From NCBI GenBank assembly GCA_028386065.3, contig JAKUCV010007763.1, forward strand, positions 75,196 through 139,195: 64,000 bases of DNA, read 5' to 3'. Made by a program: the position numbers and the translations under genes. Numbering within the stretch: position 1 is the first letter of the stretch; each line of letters begins with the position of its first letter. Below, piece by piece: positions 47,736-61,682 of the stretch. The DNA comes from Turnera subulata. Taxonomy: Eukaryota; Streptophyta; Magnoliopsida; Malpighiales; Passifloraceae. Below the pieces are notes generated by a model. The model had not been told where the DNA came from, did no database searches, and saw only the letters and a list, made by a program, of their open reading frames with translations.

Positions 47736-48702
47736 CAGAGACATCAAAGAGGAGCATCGATTTCACAAGAATTTCAAGAAGAGTTGGACATCAAACCGAA
47801 GGACGCGAAGAACGCATGCAGAAATTCTTGGACCGTGCAGTATCGGAAATAAATTCAAATCTAGAGCTCTACAACTCGGATTGCTGCGATCTTGGACTCT
47901 CTGGAAAGATAATACGAAGATCTACAACTTTGATGTTGAGCCCAGAAGCTGAATCGGTCGTTTTCCTTTACTAAAATACGCTTGAAATCGATGGTCAGAT
48001 TCTGTCAGGAAATTCGGTTTAGTTTTTTATTATTTGGGCTAAAGTGTTTTTAGTTGGGTTTTATTATTTGTTGGGTTTGTAATTTCCTCTTGGACTATAT
48101 TTGGGTTATTATTTGTGGGCTTTAGTTCAGTTAATTGGTTTTTATTTGTATGGTTTTAATTAGTGCCCAATTATGTGGGCTCAATTAAAAACTAGGTCCA
48201 AACTAGGGTTAGGGTTTTCGGTTACTGTTCACTAGAGGGGTGGCCGGCCTAGGGTTAGTATAAATAGCATCTTTTAATGACTTTGGGGGGGTTAGACAGT
48301 TTATGAAAATAAAAGTTTTCTTTTGAAACTTTCAGTTTGAGTGATTCAAACTAAACCTTCCTTGAGTGCTGATTCTCTTGGAAACCCAAGGGTGCTGATT
48401 CCTTTGGTCAACCTTGTGTGCTGATTCACTTGGTTAATTCTAGGGATTTAGTTTTGCTTTTCAGGTTTGCAATCTGTTTTGTAATTCTGAATTCCTATTG
48501 CTAATTGTCTGTTTTCTTGCTGATTAGGATTCAGATTCTTGGCACCTTGTGTAAAACGAAATTCCTTGTTTCTTCCATGCCGATTTGGGAGGCATAAGGG
48601 GTTGAGGTTTGCACCAGATTTGATTGAGATTGAGGTCGGGACCACAATCTGATTCAGTAGGAATTCTGGTGCTGATTCTAGGGTTCCTGCCGTATCATCT
48701 TT

Positions 48703-48725
48703 TGGTAGCGGAGCAGGTTTCAATC
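48703..48725 (+). other. Primer-binding-like site
   Basis: TGGTAGCGGAGCAGGTTTCA begins 5 bases after the LTR. It resembles the initiator-tRNA-Met site (TGGTATCAGAGCCAGGTTTC) with TCA replaced by GCG and one base missing. Confidence 0.6.
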
Positions 48726-50139
48726 AATCATATCTTTTTTCGTTTTTGTTGTTATTGTGTTTCTCATTCAATTCGTGGCCTGATTTTTGTGTTTTTCAAT
48801 TTTTCTGTTCGGTGCTACAGTAAACCCTAATCGGTACTGTTCACCGAAACAGTAAACCCTAGTCGACTACTGTTCACGATTAAAAAAAAAAGTTGAATTT
48901 TATTGTTCTTTGAATAGTCGACAGCAATATAAAAAAAAAGAGAAAACCAAGAAAAACTCAAGGATTAACGATTGGAACTAATTAGGGTTTCTAGAAAATT
49001 AGGGTTTCTGAAATTGTTGTTCTAGCTGAATTGGAATTACAATTTTGGGGATTTGTTACAGAAACTGAAATTTGGCCGAATGAGATTGAATAGAATTGTT
49101 ATTGAAGTGGCTGATTGAATTGGTTCAAAGTTGAGTTTTTTTGTTTTCAAATCCAATTGCAGGGAAGGAGAACTGAATTTGTTTCTGCAATTTGTGTTTC
49201 TTTCTGCTAATTGGTGTCAAATTGTGCTTGTTCTTGTATTGAGTGATTGTTGTTTCAGAATTGCTCAACTTGCTTTAAAGATCAAACACATACAATCTTT
49301 GCTCTGTGTGTGTTATTTATGTTCTTTTTATTGGAATCTGATTTGCATCTAGACTTGCTAGCCTATCTTCTTGTCTATTAGGGTTTCTTTGAAATTCTTT
49401 AGAATTACTTGCTGATTTGCTTGTTTGATTTGTTAAGTTAAATCCTGACTAATTAACCGAAGTGGAATCAAGAGAGGAAAAAGGCTGAGAGCTTATAACA
49501 ATTGCCAAGAGTGTAAACACGAGAGCTTATACACGTGAGGAATTATTTTCTACTAACGCTTTCTTGCAGGATAACATCATGGAATATTCGAGATACATTA
49601 GTGGAAGATACTATGATGAAGAAGAGTTCGATAGACGCAATACACTCAAACTTCAGAAGATGCCCGAAGCTCAAAAAGCTATTTTCTATACTAGATGTTG
49701 TGTGAAGGAAAAAGGTTGTAGCCTGAAAGTTGATGCGGGAAGATATACCAACTTGGTGAGTACACATATGGTGGACACGCTAGGATTGGAGTGTATGATG
49801 CATCCAAAACCCTATCAACTAAGAGGGAAGAATGCCGTGAGAGAGATCAAGGTAACTAAACAAGTCCTTGTTTCTTTTTCCATTGGGAGGTATTCCGACC
49901 AAGTGTTGTGTGATGTTGTGCCTATGGTTGAGAACCATCTAGTGCTCGGTAGACCCTGGCAATTTGAAAGGAGAGTGGCTCCTGAGAGAGATAAGAGTAG
50001 GTACTCATTATACATGGGGGATCAGAAGTTTTTCCTTCGGCCATTGTCTCCACAAGAAGTCAATGAAGATCAATTGCATATTAGAGGAAGAGTGGCAGCA
50101 TGGCGAGCTGAGCTGGCCGAAGCTCAAGCCAAGCTTGAG

Positions 50140-50286
50140 GAAGAGAGGAAGGTTGAGAACCTTGCAAAAGGAGAGTTAGAGAGGAAGGTTGAGAACCTTG
50201 CAAAAGGAGAGTTAGAGAGGGAGGCTGAGAGCCTTGCAAAAGGAGAGCTAGAGAGGGAGGTTGAGAGTCTTGCAAAAGGAGAGGAG
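50140..50286 (+). repeat. 36-bp in-frame tandem repeat within the ORF
   Basis: Four units of GAGAGGAAGGTTGAGAACCT plus TGCAAAAGGAGAGTTA encode a 12-residue repeat. Fewer units occur in the relative at 57850-58170. Confidence 0.9.
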
Positions 50287-50958
50287 AGCTCAAAAGAAAG
50301 ATTTGAGGAGAAAGAAAAGAAAGAAGAAGTTGAGAGTGAGAAAGAAAAAGAGAGTGAAAAGAAGTTGGTGCTTGTCAACACCATTGAGAGAAGAAAAGAG
50401 AATAAAAAGAAACAAATTTTTGTTGGAAAAAAGAGAGATAAGAGGGTTCGTTATGAGGAAAAGAAGAGCTTGTTTGTACTTTTGTACAAAGAAGCTTGGT
50501 TTAAAGCTAACATTAACCCTTGTCTTTCTAGATGTGATGTGTTTCTTTTGCAGGTTTCTAAGGATGCTTGTCCTAAAGGATTGCCGGCCCTAATGGATGA
50601 TGGCTCTAAACATGGGGCGCCGGCTATAATCAAAAGGGAGCATCAGGTTTTAAGTTCCTTTTCTATGATTGCAATGCCTAAATTGGACAATGTGATGAGT
50701 AATTTAAATACTTGTTTCATTGATTATTATCCACATCAATTACTTGTTAAACATACCTTTGAGTTTCTATTTAGGAAGGAACAAACTAATCCTACTTGCT
50801 TGATCCTTGATCTGGGAGGAGAATCTATGCATGTCATGCTTGATCTTCCACGCATAACATTTGATTCAGAAGGTGAGTATCATGATCATGCTACATTCGA
50901 TATTACTGAAATTCCTCCTATTGATTTCGTAGGCATCGATTCGAGGACGAATCGCTTT

Positions 50959-50972
50959 GAGGAGGGAGGGAA
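50959..50972 (+). other. Polypurine tract
   Basis: GAGGAGGGAGGGAA directly precedes the 3' LTR; the plus-strand primer of the element. Confidence 0.85.
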
Positions 50973-52158
<1,186 letters not shown>

Positions 52159-52535
52159 TTATTCGTATGCATTTATATGTAGAATAAATTCTCCATAAAA
52201 CTATAATTGCAGCTAACTCAATGAAGCTTTTAAAAGAATTAAACAGCTTCCAACAAACACAAGTCAAATTGTAAATTTCATCTGTGAAAGACCAATAAGG
52301 CTTTAAAAAAAATATATATCTGAGGTACAATATAAAGCACCGGCTGATCATCAACTACAATTCTTAAAACAACAGAAAAAGAAAGAACTTTAAAACCTTC
52401 AAATGCAATATCTCTCAGGCAAGGGAATGGAATAGTCTAAACTAAATTAGACGTAAAGAACTAATGACCTAAAGAAAGCTGCATATACTTCGACTTCCAA
52501 AATAGATTATATGCATCTAACTGCACAGAGACCTA

Positions 52536-52862
<327 letters not shown>

Positions 52863-52877
52863 TCAAATTATTAAGCT

Positions 52878-52920
52878 CTTAAATAATAATAATAATAATA
52901 ATAATAATCATAATAATAAT
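52878..52920. repeat. AAT microsatellite in a CDC48 intron
   Basis: About 14 AAT units with one CAT interruption, in intron 2. Confidence 0.9.
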
Positions 52921-53135
52921 ACCACGTCTACTGAAGAATTAACATAGGATCGATTCATTAAAAATCATACGCACGCTCAAAGGCAGCAAAAAGTTTTTCA
53001 AACATACACTCACTACAAATTCACTTTAGACCCCCACCGCCAACAAACTATACCCAATGAACAGGGGGAAAGGAAACATCCAAATATTACTGATCCCACA
53101 AATTAACCCACCAACACCGAATCATCAATAGCTTA

Positions 53136-53393
<258 letters not shown>

Positions 53394-53577
53394 TCATTAA
53401 GACATAAACATATAAACACACAAAGAGAGTGATATCGAATGAGACATGAAACAAAGGTAGCGACAGAGTACTATACATTGTCAAAAAAAAAACAAAGGTT
53501 TTGCACAAACTTGCGAGCCAGAGGATTCAGCTTGGTCAGACATGGTGATTGTGCTGTTAAGTTGCGTCTTGCTTGGC

Positions 53578-53637
53578 TTTGGTGTCTGTCTGTCTGTCTT
53601 GTGAAGTTCGGGTGGGTGGGTGGGTGGGTGGGTGGGT
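53578..53637. repeat. TCTG and (GGGT)7 microsatellites upstream of CDC48
   Basis: A TCTG run (53583-53599) is followed by seven GGGT units (53610-53637), 67-94 bp upstream of the ATG. The G-rich strand is the CDC48 template strand and has G-quadruplex potential. Confidence 0.85.
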
Positions 53638-53905
53638 TATAGGGGTGTAAACGAGCCGAGTCGAGCCGAGTAGTGCCTTGCTCGACTCGAGCTCGTTAAG
53701 GAATCCCAAGCTCGAGCTCGAGCTCGTTCGAGCTCGTTCGAGCTTGCATATTTGAGCTCGAGCTCGAGCTCGTTTGATTTTGCCATTACTCGAGTTCGGC
53801 TCGTTAAGGCTCGATAAGGCTCGATAAGTAGTTGTTTGCTTCGGTAGCTAGATATGAGCTCGTTAATGCAAGCTCGTTTAAGCTCGTTTAAGCTCGTTAA
53901 AATAG
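53638..53905. repeat. GAGCTCG-rich repeat, possible hAT-like transposon end
   Basis: It starts TAGGGGTGTAAACGAGCCGA, the kind of terminus seen in some plant hAT elements, followed by many self-complementary GAGCTCG/TTCGAGC words to about 53900. I found no matching second end. Confidence 0.4.
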
Positions 53906-54078
53906 ACATTCAGAATATTTTGAACAATACAATCCAAAGTCCAAATATAACTAAAATTTGGTAAACACTTGATGAAAGATGAGCAAAAAATTTCTGCAAA
54001 ACACTCCATGAATGAACCATGGCAACAAGCTCCAAAACTCTAAATCAACACTCCCTCCTTGGAAAATCAACATACACC
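53906..54078. other. Unassigned spacer up to the assembly gap
   Basis: AT-rich, no coding motif. Confidence 0.35.
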
Positions 54079-54079
54079 N
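54079..54079. other. Single N: probable scaffold join
   Basis: One N marks the abrupt switch from the CDC48 upstream flank to the interior of a retrotransposon leader. Sequence is probably missing here. Confidence 0.7.
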
Positions 54080-55528
54080 ATTCGAATTCTAGAGGCAAAG
54101 TTAACTCCGGAAAGAAAAGATAGTCACACACAAAGAACAAGAAAATTGTATGTGAGGATTCTTATAGTATTTGAACAATAAGATACAAAGATTGCTCAAT
54201 TAGATAAGCTGAAATAAAAGAACACAACAAATAAGCAGAATCAAAGAAAGTTACCCAACTAGAATCCCTAACAACCCGCGGAAAGTATCCCAGTCAAGCA
54301 AATTCCTGCAATTCAATACAACACTTGCCGAATTCCTTCAATCACCAAGTCGATTTCAATTTTTTTTAAAAACTATTTGCTGCCACCAAATCAATTCCAC
54401 AATCAACAGAATAACAACCAACCAAGAAATTCCAATACTCCACCAAATCGACTACACACACAATCGCATTAACTTTTTTTTATTATTATTATACTAACTG
54501 AAATCGACTACTACCACAGTAAAAGAAAAGAAATCGAAAAAGAATTTTTTTTTTATATAAGTTTCGGCAACACAAGGAACACAAAGAACAAAAAACTAAA
54601 TTACAGAAAAGTAAAGAGATACGTAGTTGAAATTGATACCTTGGCTCCGCTACCAAGATGATACGGCAACACTACCAGAACAAAGCTAGATAGCACCTCC
54701 AAATCAATCAAAGTCTCCAAGATCAGCAACCAATTCAACCAAATTAGGGTTTCAGCCAATACCTCTATCACCTCAAAACAGAACAAAGGCGTTAAGCAAC
54801 AATAAAGTAATAAAAGCTAGGAATCTTGAATACGCCACAAGCAAATCAATCACTTGATAAGTAAACACAATCCCTCAAATAAACAAGAAGAAATCAATTC
54901 TACTTGCAAACAACCAAGGTAATGAAAACCTCAAACTTTATTATCAAAATAGCAAGAATAATGTGTCTTCTAAAAAGAACCCTAAAGACCCTATATATAG
55001 GCACCCAAGTCGGCCACAAAAGCTACCCTTGCCGACTTGGAGTTTATCTCCTAACTCCTTGGCCAAGTCGGCCACACACCTCCTAGTTGGACTAGGTTTT
55101 GACTTTTAATCCAACAACATATTGGACTAATTAAACCCAACAAAAATAACCCATAATTATTTATGACCCAAAAAACAAAATAACCCAATGAAATAAAAAG
55201 ACCCATGCCGAAATTATTTATTGTTTTATATATAATAAAATCGGCAACTTAATTATAAAATAAAATGGATATGTCGACATGGGGCCCACATGTTCCAGTC
55301 GACTAGGCTTCTTCTCCAATGACAGAGACACATGTTGGTTTCTTCTTGTACTCTTCTCCAAGCATGATCATCTTGTCTTCTTGCAATTCTTGATTTATCA
55401 AAGCTTGAACAAAGTGCAGCATGTGGTTCTTGATCATCTTCAATCGAGCCCGTGTGATTGGTCCTTGAGGCAAGCTAATGGCGCAATCTCCATCATTAGC
55501 TCCACTTGGTGCTTGCTTGCTTGCATCA
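54080..55528 (-). mobile_element. Truncated minus-strand Ty3/gypsy copy: leader, PBS and 5' LTR
   Basis: On the minus strand a 5' LTR (55528-54659, 870 bp, TGATGCAAGCAAGC to GCCGTATCA) is followed by a PBS-like TGGTAGCGGAGCCAAGG (54639-54655) and a non-coding leader. The leader resembles 58850-59516 and ends at the N at 54079. The LTR is the same subfamily as 61683-62545. It interrupts the plus-strand pol that begins at 55529. The coding body is missing, probably lost at the gap. Confidence 0.85.
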
Positions 55529-56410
55529 CCTTCAGAGATGTATGAGGGTCAGTTGTTCATGCAGAAAAGTGTGGAAGCTTGGATGAAGGAGAAAGAGGCC
55601 GAATCGGCCACACTTAGTGAGGGTGAGAGGAAAGCCGAGGGCTTTGCAAAAGGAGAGCCTAAACTCAGTGCAAAAGGTGAGGGTGATGTCGACAAGAGAG
55701 TGAGTACAAAAGGAGAGCATGTCGACACCACTAAAGAGAGAAAAGAGAAAAAGAGACAAAATTTCTATGCAAATATGAGGGACTTGAGGGTAGCTTGTGA
55801 GAAAAAACGGGTGTTAGTCATGCTTTACTGTAAGAAGTCCTATTTAACTAACACTGATCTTGACCCCAATTTGCCTAGTTGTGTTGTTTCTGTTTTGCAG
55901 GAATTCTCTGATGTGTTTCCTGAGGAGTTGCCAAAGGAGTTACCTCCAATTAGAGGCATTGAGCACCAAATTGATTTCATGCCTGGAGCCCAAATTCCTA
56001 ACCGACCTGCCTATAGAGCTAATCCCGAGGAAACTAAGGAAACAAAAAGGCAAGTTGATGAGTTGTTGCAAAAGGGACACATCAGGGAGAGCTTGAGTCC
56101 TTGTGTTGTGCCAGTCATTCTAGTTCCAAAGAAGGATGGAACTTGGTGTATGTGTGTTGATTGTCGAGCAGTCAACAAGATCACGGCAAAGTATCGCCAT
56201 CCTATACCTAGATTGGATGATATGCTAGATGAATTGCATGGTGCATGTTTGTTTTCCAAAATTGATTTTATGAGTGGTTACCATCAGATTAGGATGAAAA
56301 TTGGTGATGAATGGAAAACTACTTTTAAGAAAAAACATGGTTTATATGAGTGGTTAGTTATGCCTTTTGGACTGACCAATGCGCCTAGTACCTTTATGAG
56401 GTTAATGATC
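55529..56410 (+). pseudogene. Ty3/gypsy pol, first part: linker and RT N-terminal half
   Basis: Continues directly after the inserted [23 protein letters not shown], a decayed SAKGEG repeat, then the RT region ([123 protein letters not shown]). The frame is open to 56410, where a minus-strand element is inserted (TSD TGATC). Removing that element makes the RT frame continue exactly at 60433. The upstream gag-protease is missing beyond the LTR at 55528. Confidence 0.93.
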
Positions 56411-57320
56411 TGATACGGCAACACTACTAGAACAAAGCTAGATAGCACCTCCGATTCAATCGAGTCACCAAGATCAGAAATCAATTCAACCAAAAGCTTT
56501 AGTGATTACCTCTATCACCTCAAAACACAACAAAGGCGTTAAGCAACAATAGAGTAATAAACACAAGGAATCTTGAATACGCCACAAGCAATTCAATTAC
56601 TTGATAAGTAAACACAATCCCTAAAATAAACAAGAGAGAAATCCATCTAACTTGCAAAACAAGGTTTAAGAGAACCTCCAATTTTATTAGCAAAATAGAT
56701 ATCAATAAACAATGTTCATCATCCCCCAAAATATGAACCCCAAAGCTCTTATTTATACTAGTCTAATATTAAAAACCCTAATGGCTTGGACTTGAAAAAC
56801 TAATAAAATAATAGAGTTCACGTGACTAAGTCGGCAGCCTAATGCTTTGATTTGCCGCTTAGCCGACAATCAAACAAAAGCCCAATATGACATTACAAAA
56901 GAATTCCTAAGTCGGTTGATGCTTTTGCCGACCAAATATTAAAAGGCACCAAAGTTTGGCCAAAGCGAATGGGCTTCTTGACTTAGTTGACCAAATTAAT
57001 TAAATAATTAACTTTGACTAATGAGTTGTATTAATTAATTAATTAGATTAATTAAATAATCAACCCAAGCCTGACTCCATCAATGTGTGCACATAAGTAG
57101 GCCTCTTCGTAAATTCCTCTCCAAGCTTGATTTCCATCTCTTCTTGAATTTCTTGTGGGTACGAATCTTGGACATGATTCTAAAGGTGAGCTTGTGATGA
57201 TGAACTTTGAGCTTGTTAGAATACATCCAAGTTCCATGCTTGTCGTTATTGCTCCCTCCATAGTCGCCTTGGCATGCATCATTCTTCAACTTTCCAAATT
57301 TGCCTATGTGACTTGCATCA
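56411..57320 (-). repeat. 3' LTR of the nested non-autonomous element
   Basis: 910 bp, minus strand TGATGCAAGTCACATAGG to GCCGTATCA. Confidence 0.93.
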
Positions 57321-58640
57321 TTCCCTCCCTCCTCAAAACGATTCGTCCTCGGATCGATACCTACAAAATCAATTGGAGGAAATTTAGCAATATCGAAAGT
57401 AGTACGAACACTATACTCACCTTGCGAACCAATCATTATGCACAAAGGATCAAGCTTCAAGCTTCTAGCTTCGCCTCCCGGATCAAGCAACATGCAAGTA
57501 GCATTAATTTGTTCCTTCCAAAACAATAACTCAGAAGTATGCATAACAAGTAATTTATGTGGATGAAAACCAATAAAGTAAGAATTTAAATTACTCATCA
57601 TGTTATCCAATTTAGGCATTAAAGTCATAGAAAAGGAACTTAAAACGTGATGCTCCCTTTTGATTGTAATCGGCGCCCTGTGTATAGAACCTTCTTCTCC
57701 TAGGGACGGCAATCTTTTAGGACAAGCATCTTTAGGAACCTGCAAAAGAAACACATCACATCTAGAAAGACAAGGGTTAAGGTTAGCTTTAAACCAAGCT
57801 TCCTTGTATAAGAGTACAAACAAACTCTTCTTTTCCTCATATTCAACCCTCACTTCTCTCTCTTTGAGCCTTTTAACATAATTTCTTTTGAGGCTTCTTT
57901 TATCTCTCTTCTTCTCTCACTCTCGGCTTCCTCTTTCTTTTCTTCTCTTTTATTTTCTTTCGAACTCTCCTCTCCTTTTGCAAGGCTCTCAGCCTTCCTC
58001 TCTAGCTCACCTTTTGCAAGGCTCTCAGCCTTCCTCTCTTTCTCACTAGTGTTACAAGATTCGGCCTCTTTCTTCTTTTTCCATGCCTCCACACTTCGCT
58101 TCATATGCATTTGATCTTTATTAACTTTGTTTGGAGGCAATGGTGCAAGTATAACCTTTCCATCTCCCATGGTGAAACCACTCCCCTATCATAATGCCAG
58201 GGTTTACCAAACAATAGATGACACGTTTCCATAGACACAACATCAAACAATACTTGGTCAAAATACCTGCCAATGGAAAAGGAAACAAGGACTTGTTTTG
58301 TTACCTCGAGTTCTCCCATGTCATTCTTCCTTTGTACCTTGTAAGGTTTAGGATGCTCCAAACACTCCAATCCTAAATTTTCCACCATATATGTGCTTGC
58401 CATATTGGTCTCGCTTTCCCCATCAATTTTAACACTCATAGCCTTCTCATCCACCAAGCATCTTGTATAGAAAAGTTTTTCCCTTCTTGGCGCCACCCTT
58501 GCAGCAGAAAGCTCCTGAATGGATTGTGTTTGTTGATCCATTCTCGCGGTCATCGCATCCATTTGCTGAAAGAGTTTCTCCATCGCTGTCAGAATTGCGG
58601 CCGTCTCCTCTCCATTACCACTTCCTCCTGATCCAACCAT
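57080..58640 (-). pseudogene. Gag/protease-type ORF of the nested element, frameshifted
   Basis: It begins MVGSGGSGNGEETAAILTAM and a Gln-rich coiled-coil-like stretch (QQMDAMTARMDQQTQSIQEL), a Gag-like N-terminus. A retropepsin-like domain follows: MSVKIDGESETNMASTYMVE, EVTKQVLVSFSIGRYFDQVL, CHLLFGKPWHYDRGV. The active-site region reads D-G-E and is probably inactive. Frame changes near 58150 and 57850 separate this from KAESLAKGELERKAESLAKG repeats and from YEEKKSLFVLLYKEAWFKAN plus the ~110-residue block also present at 49579-51234. The end, PPIDFVGIDPRTNRFEEGGN, runs through the polypurine tract and 80 codons into the LTR. It shares the RT-less architecture of the CDC48 insertion. Confidence 0.85.
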
Positions 58641-59516
58641 GATGTAATACCTGCAAGAAACTTATTAGTAATAAAAGCTCCTCACGTGTATCACTCGTGT
58701 TTGTCTCTCGTGGCAACTGATGTTACACTCGCCTTTTACCTCTCCTGAAATCTTACTTTGTTTATTCTTCGGGATTAGTAAATCTTATCAAATAATAAAC
58801 AACCTGCAACACTTCAAGAAAGAGTCAAAGAATTCCTAATCAAGAAAGAAGACAATTCAACTCTAGAGGCAAGTTAACTCCTGAAAGAAAAGATAGTCAC
58901 ACACAAGAAAAAGATAATGTATGTGATGAATATTGTAGCAATTGAACAATAAGACACAAAGATTGTCCAATTAGAAAAGCTGAAATAAATCAAGACAACA
59001 AATAAGCAGAAAGAAGGAAAATTACCCAACTAGATATCCTAACAATCAACCCGCGGAAAATATATCCCAATAAGTCAAGAATTTTCTGCAATCAATGATC
59101 TCCTTGCCGAAATCTCAAACCTTCAAATTTTTTTTGACAATATAGTCCTGATGATGTCGACTAAACAAAAAGCAATTGTCTCTTTTTTTTGATTTGGTTT
59201 GTCGACTTAAGAAAGAAAGAACCAACCACACTTCCTTTTTTTTTTTTAATAGTGCTAGACTAAGTCGGCTGAACAGCAAACGCAAAAACCACAACTTTTT
59301 TTTTTTATAGTAGTAAGTCGACAACTCACAAAGACAGCAAATTGAAAAGTAAGGTACAATGACAACACACCAACTAAGTTGACAGCACACACAACCGAAA
59401 CCTTTTTTTTTAATATATAATGAAATCGACAACACTCCAAAGGAACATAAAACAATTTTGCAGAAAATTAAAGGGGATACGTAGTTAAAATTGATACCTA
59501 GGCTTCGCTACCAAGA
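58641..59516 (-). other. Leader of the nested element
   Basis: Non-coding, with T/A homopolymer runs (59170-59420), between the 5' LTR and the first ATG. It resembles 54080-54658. Confidence 0.7.
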
Positions 59517-60427
59517 TGATACGGCAACACTACCAGAACAAAGCTAGATAGCACCTCCGATTCAATCGAGTCACCAAGATCAGAAATCAATTCAACCAAA
59601 AGCTTTAGTGATTACCTCTATCACCTCAAAACACAATAAAGGCGTTAAGCAACAATACAGTAATAAACACAAAGAATCTTGAATACGCCACAAGCAATTC
59701 AATTACTTGATAAGTAAACACAATCCCTAAAATAAACAAGAGAGAAATCCATCTAACTTGCAAAATAAGGTTTAAGAGAACCTCCAACTTTATTAGCAAA
59801 ATAGCTATCAATAAACAATGTTCATCATCCCCCAAAATATGAACCCCAAGGCTCTTATTTATACTAGTCTAATATTAAAAACCCTAATGGACTTGGACTT
59901 GAAAAACTAATAAAATAATAGAGTTCACGTGACTAAGTCGGCAACCTAATGCTTTGATTTGCCGCTTAGCCGACAATCAAACAAAAGCCCAATATGACAT
60001 TACAAAAGAATTCCTAAGTCGGTTGATGCTTTTGCCGACCAAATATTAAAAGGCACCAAAGTTTGGCCAAAGCGAATGGGCTTCTTGACTTAGTTGACCA
60101 AATTAATTAAATAATTAACTTTGACTAATGATTTGTATTAATTAATTAATTAGATTAATTAAATAATCAACCCAAGCCTGACTCCATCAATGTGTGCACA
60201 TAAGTAGGCCTCTTCGTAAATTCCTCTCCAAGCTTGATTTCCATCTCTTCTTGAATTTCTTGTGGGTACGAATCTTGGACATGATTCTAAAGGTGAGCTT
60301 GTGATGATGAACTTTGAGCTTATTAGAATACATCCAAGTTCCATGCTTGTCGTTATTGCTCCCTCCATAGTCGCCTTGGCATGCATCATTCTTCAACTTT
60401 CCAAATTCGCCTAGGTGACTTGCATCA
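59517..60427 (-). repeat. 5' LTR of the nested non-autonomous element
   Basis: 911 bp, minus strand TGATGCAAGTCACCTAGG to GCCGTATCA. Confidence 0.93.
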
Positions 60428-60432
60428 TGATC

Positions 60433-61682
60433 TATGTTTTGAGGTCATTTATTGGAAAATTCGTGGTGGTTTATTTTGATGATATCTTGATTTATAGCAA
60501 AAATGTGGATGAACATGCTGAGCATCTTAGATGCGTTTTGGATGCCCTTAGGGCGGCGAAATTGTATGCTAAGATTTCCAAATGTTCTTTTTGCTTGGAT
60601 CATGTTATCTTTCTTGGTTATGTTGTGAGTGCTAGAGGCATTGAAGTTGACTAGGAAAAAGTAAAAGCCATCAGGAAGTGGTCGACTCCTACAACGGTAA
60701 GTGAGGTAAGATCTTTTCATGGACTTGCTAGTTTTTATAGGAGGTTGTGAAGGATTTTAGCACTGTTGTTGTACCTCTTAATGAGATTGTTAAAAAAGAG
60801 GTTGGATTTAAGTGGGGGGAGAAAAAAATTTTGGCATTTAATGAACTTAAGAATAGACTTTGTTCTGCTCCTATATTGAGATTGCCTGACTTTAATTGTA
60901 CCTTTGAAATTGAATGTGATGCGTCTGGAGTAGGTATTGGTGCTGTTTTGTTGCAGGAGAAACGACCCATAGCCTATTTTAGTGAGAAGTTGAAGGGGGC
61001 ACAACTCAATTACTCCACTTATGACAAGGAGTTGTATGCCTTGGTTAGGGCATTACAGACTTGGCAGCATTATCTCTGGCCAAAGGAGTTTGTGATCCAC
61101 ACAGATCATGAAAGCTTGAAGTATCTCAAGGGCCATGGTAAGCTAGATAAGCGCCATGCTAAATGGCTTGAGTTTATTGAGACTTTCCCTTATGTTGTTA
61201 AATACAAGCAAGAAAAAGATAATGTCATAGCTGATGCTTTGTCTAGGCGGTATTCATTGGTTACATCTCTTACTTCGAAACTAGTTGGATTTGAGCACAT
61301 TAAAGAGTTGTATGCTGTTGATGCATTTTGCTATGGTGTTTGATGCTTGTAAACATGCTGCATTTAATAGGTTTTATCGCCATGAAGGTTACTTGATGCG
61401 TGATAATAAGCTATGTGTGCCTGTGTGTTCTATGCGTGAGTTGCTTGTTAGGGAAGCTCATGATGGAGGCTTGATGGGGCATTTGGTATTGCTAAGACTT
61501 TAGACATCTTGCATGAGCATTTTTATTGGCCTAACATGAAAAAAGATGTGGGAAAAGTTTGTGCAGGTTGTATACCATGTCGCCAAGCCAAGAGTAAGGT
61601 GCAACCTTATGGGTTGTACACTCCTTTACCTGTTCCTGACTGTCCTTGGAATGACATATCTTTGGATTTTTTTATTGGTTTG
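60433..61682 (+). pseudogene. Ty3/gypsy pol, second part: RT C-terminal half, RNase H, integrase zinc finger
   Basis: Resumes the RT frame of 55529-56410: [20 protein letters not shown] (catalytic F-D-D), [14 protein letters not shown], then an in-frame TAG and a frameshift near 60745. RNase H blocks: [71 protein letters not shown]. After another frame change near 61337 come the HHCC zinc finger ([11 protein letters not shown]...LHEHFYWP...CAGCIPC) and the start of the integrase core (CPWNDISLDFFIGL), where it is cut by the element at 61683. It is dead, with at least three lesions besides the insertions. Confidence 0.92.

Larger units (their letters stand above)
56411..60427 (-). mobile_element. 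Non-autonomous Ty3/gypsy element nested in the pol gene
   Basis: A complete insertion of 4017 bp on the minus strand: 5' LTR 60427-59517, PBS-like TGGTAGCGAAGCC just inside (about 59513-59501), gag-protease-type ORF remnants (58640-57080), polypurine tract (57337-57321) and 3' LTR 57320-56411. The TSD TGATC is at 56406-56410 and 60428-60432. It has no RT, RNase H or integrase. I count about 14 differences between the 911-bp LTRs (about 1.5%), so it is younger than the CDC48 insertion. Confidence 0.93.

Noticed and set aside
50081..50384. Ser/Leu-rich minus-strand frames over 50.1-50.4 kb
   Set aside because: Antisense translation of the 36-bp repeat in the retrotransposon ORF.
53638..53905. 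Complete hAT transposon
   Set aside because: Only one terminus-like sequence is visible; no second end, TSD or transposase.
60415..60432. ATG at 60415 as the start of an RT gene
   Set aside because: It lies in the LTR/TSD of the nested element; the RT frame actually continues from 56410 to 60433.
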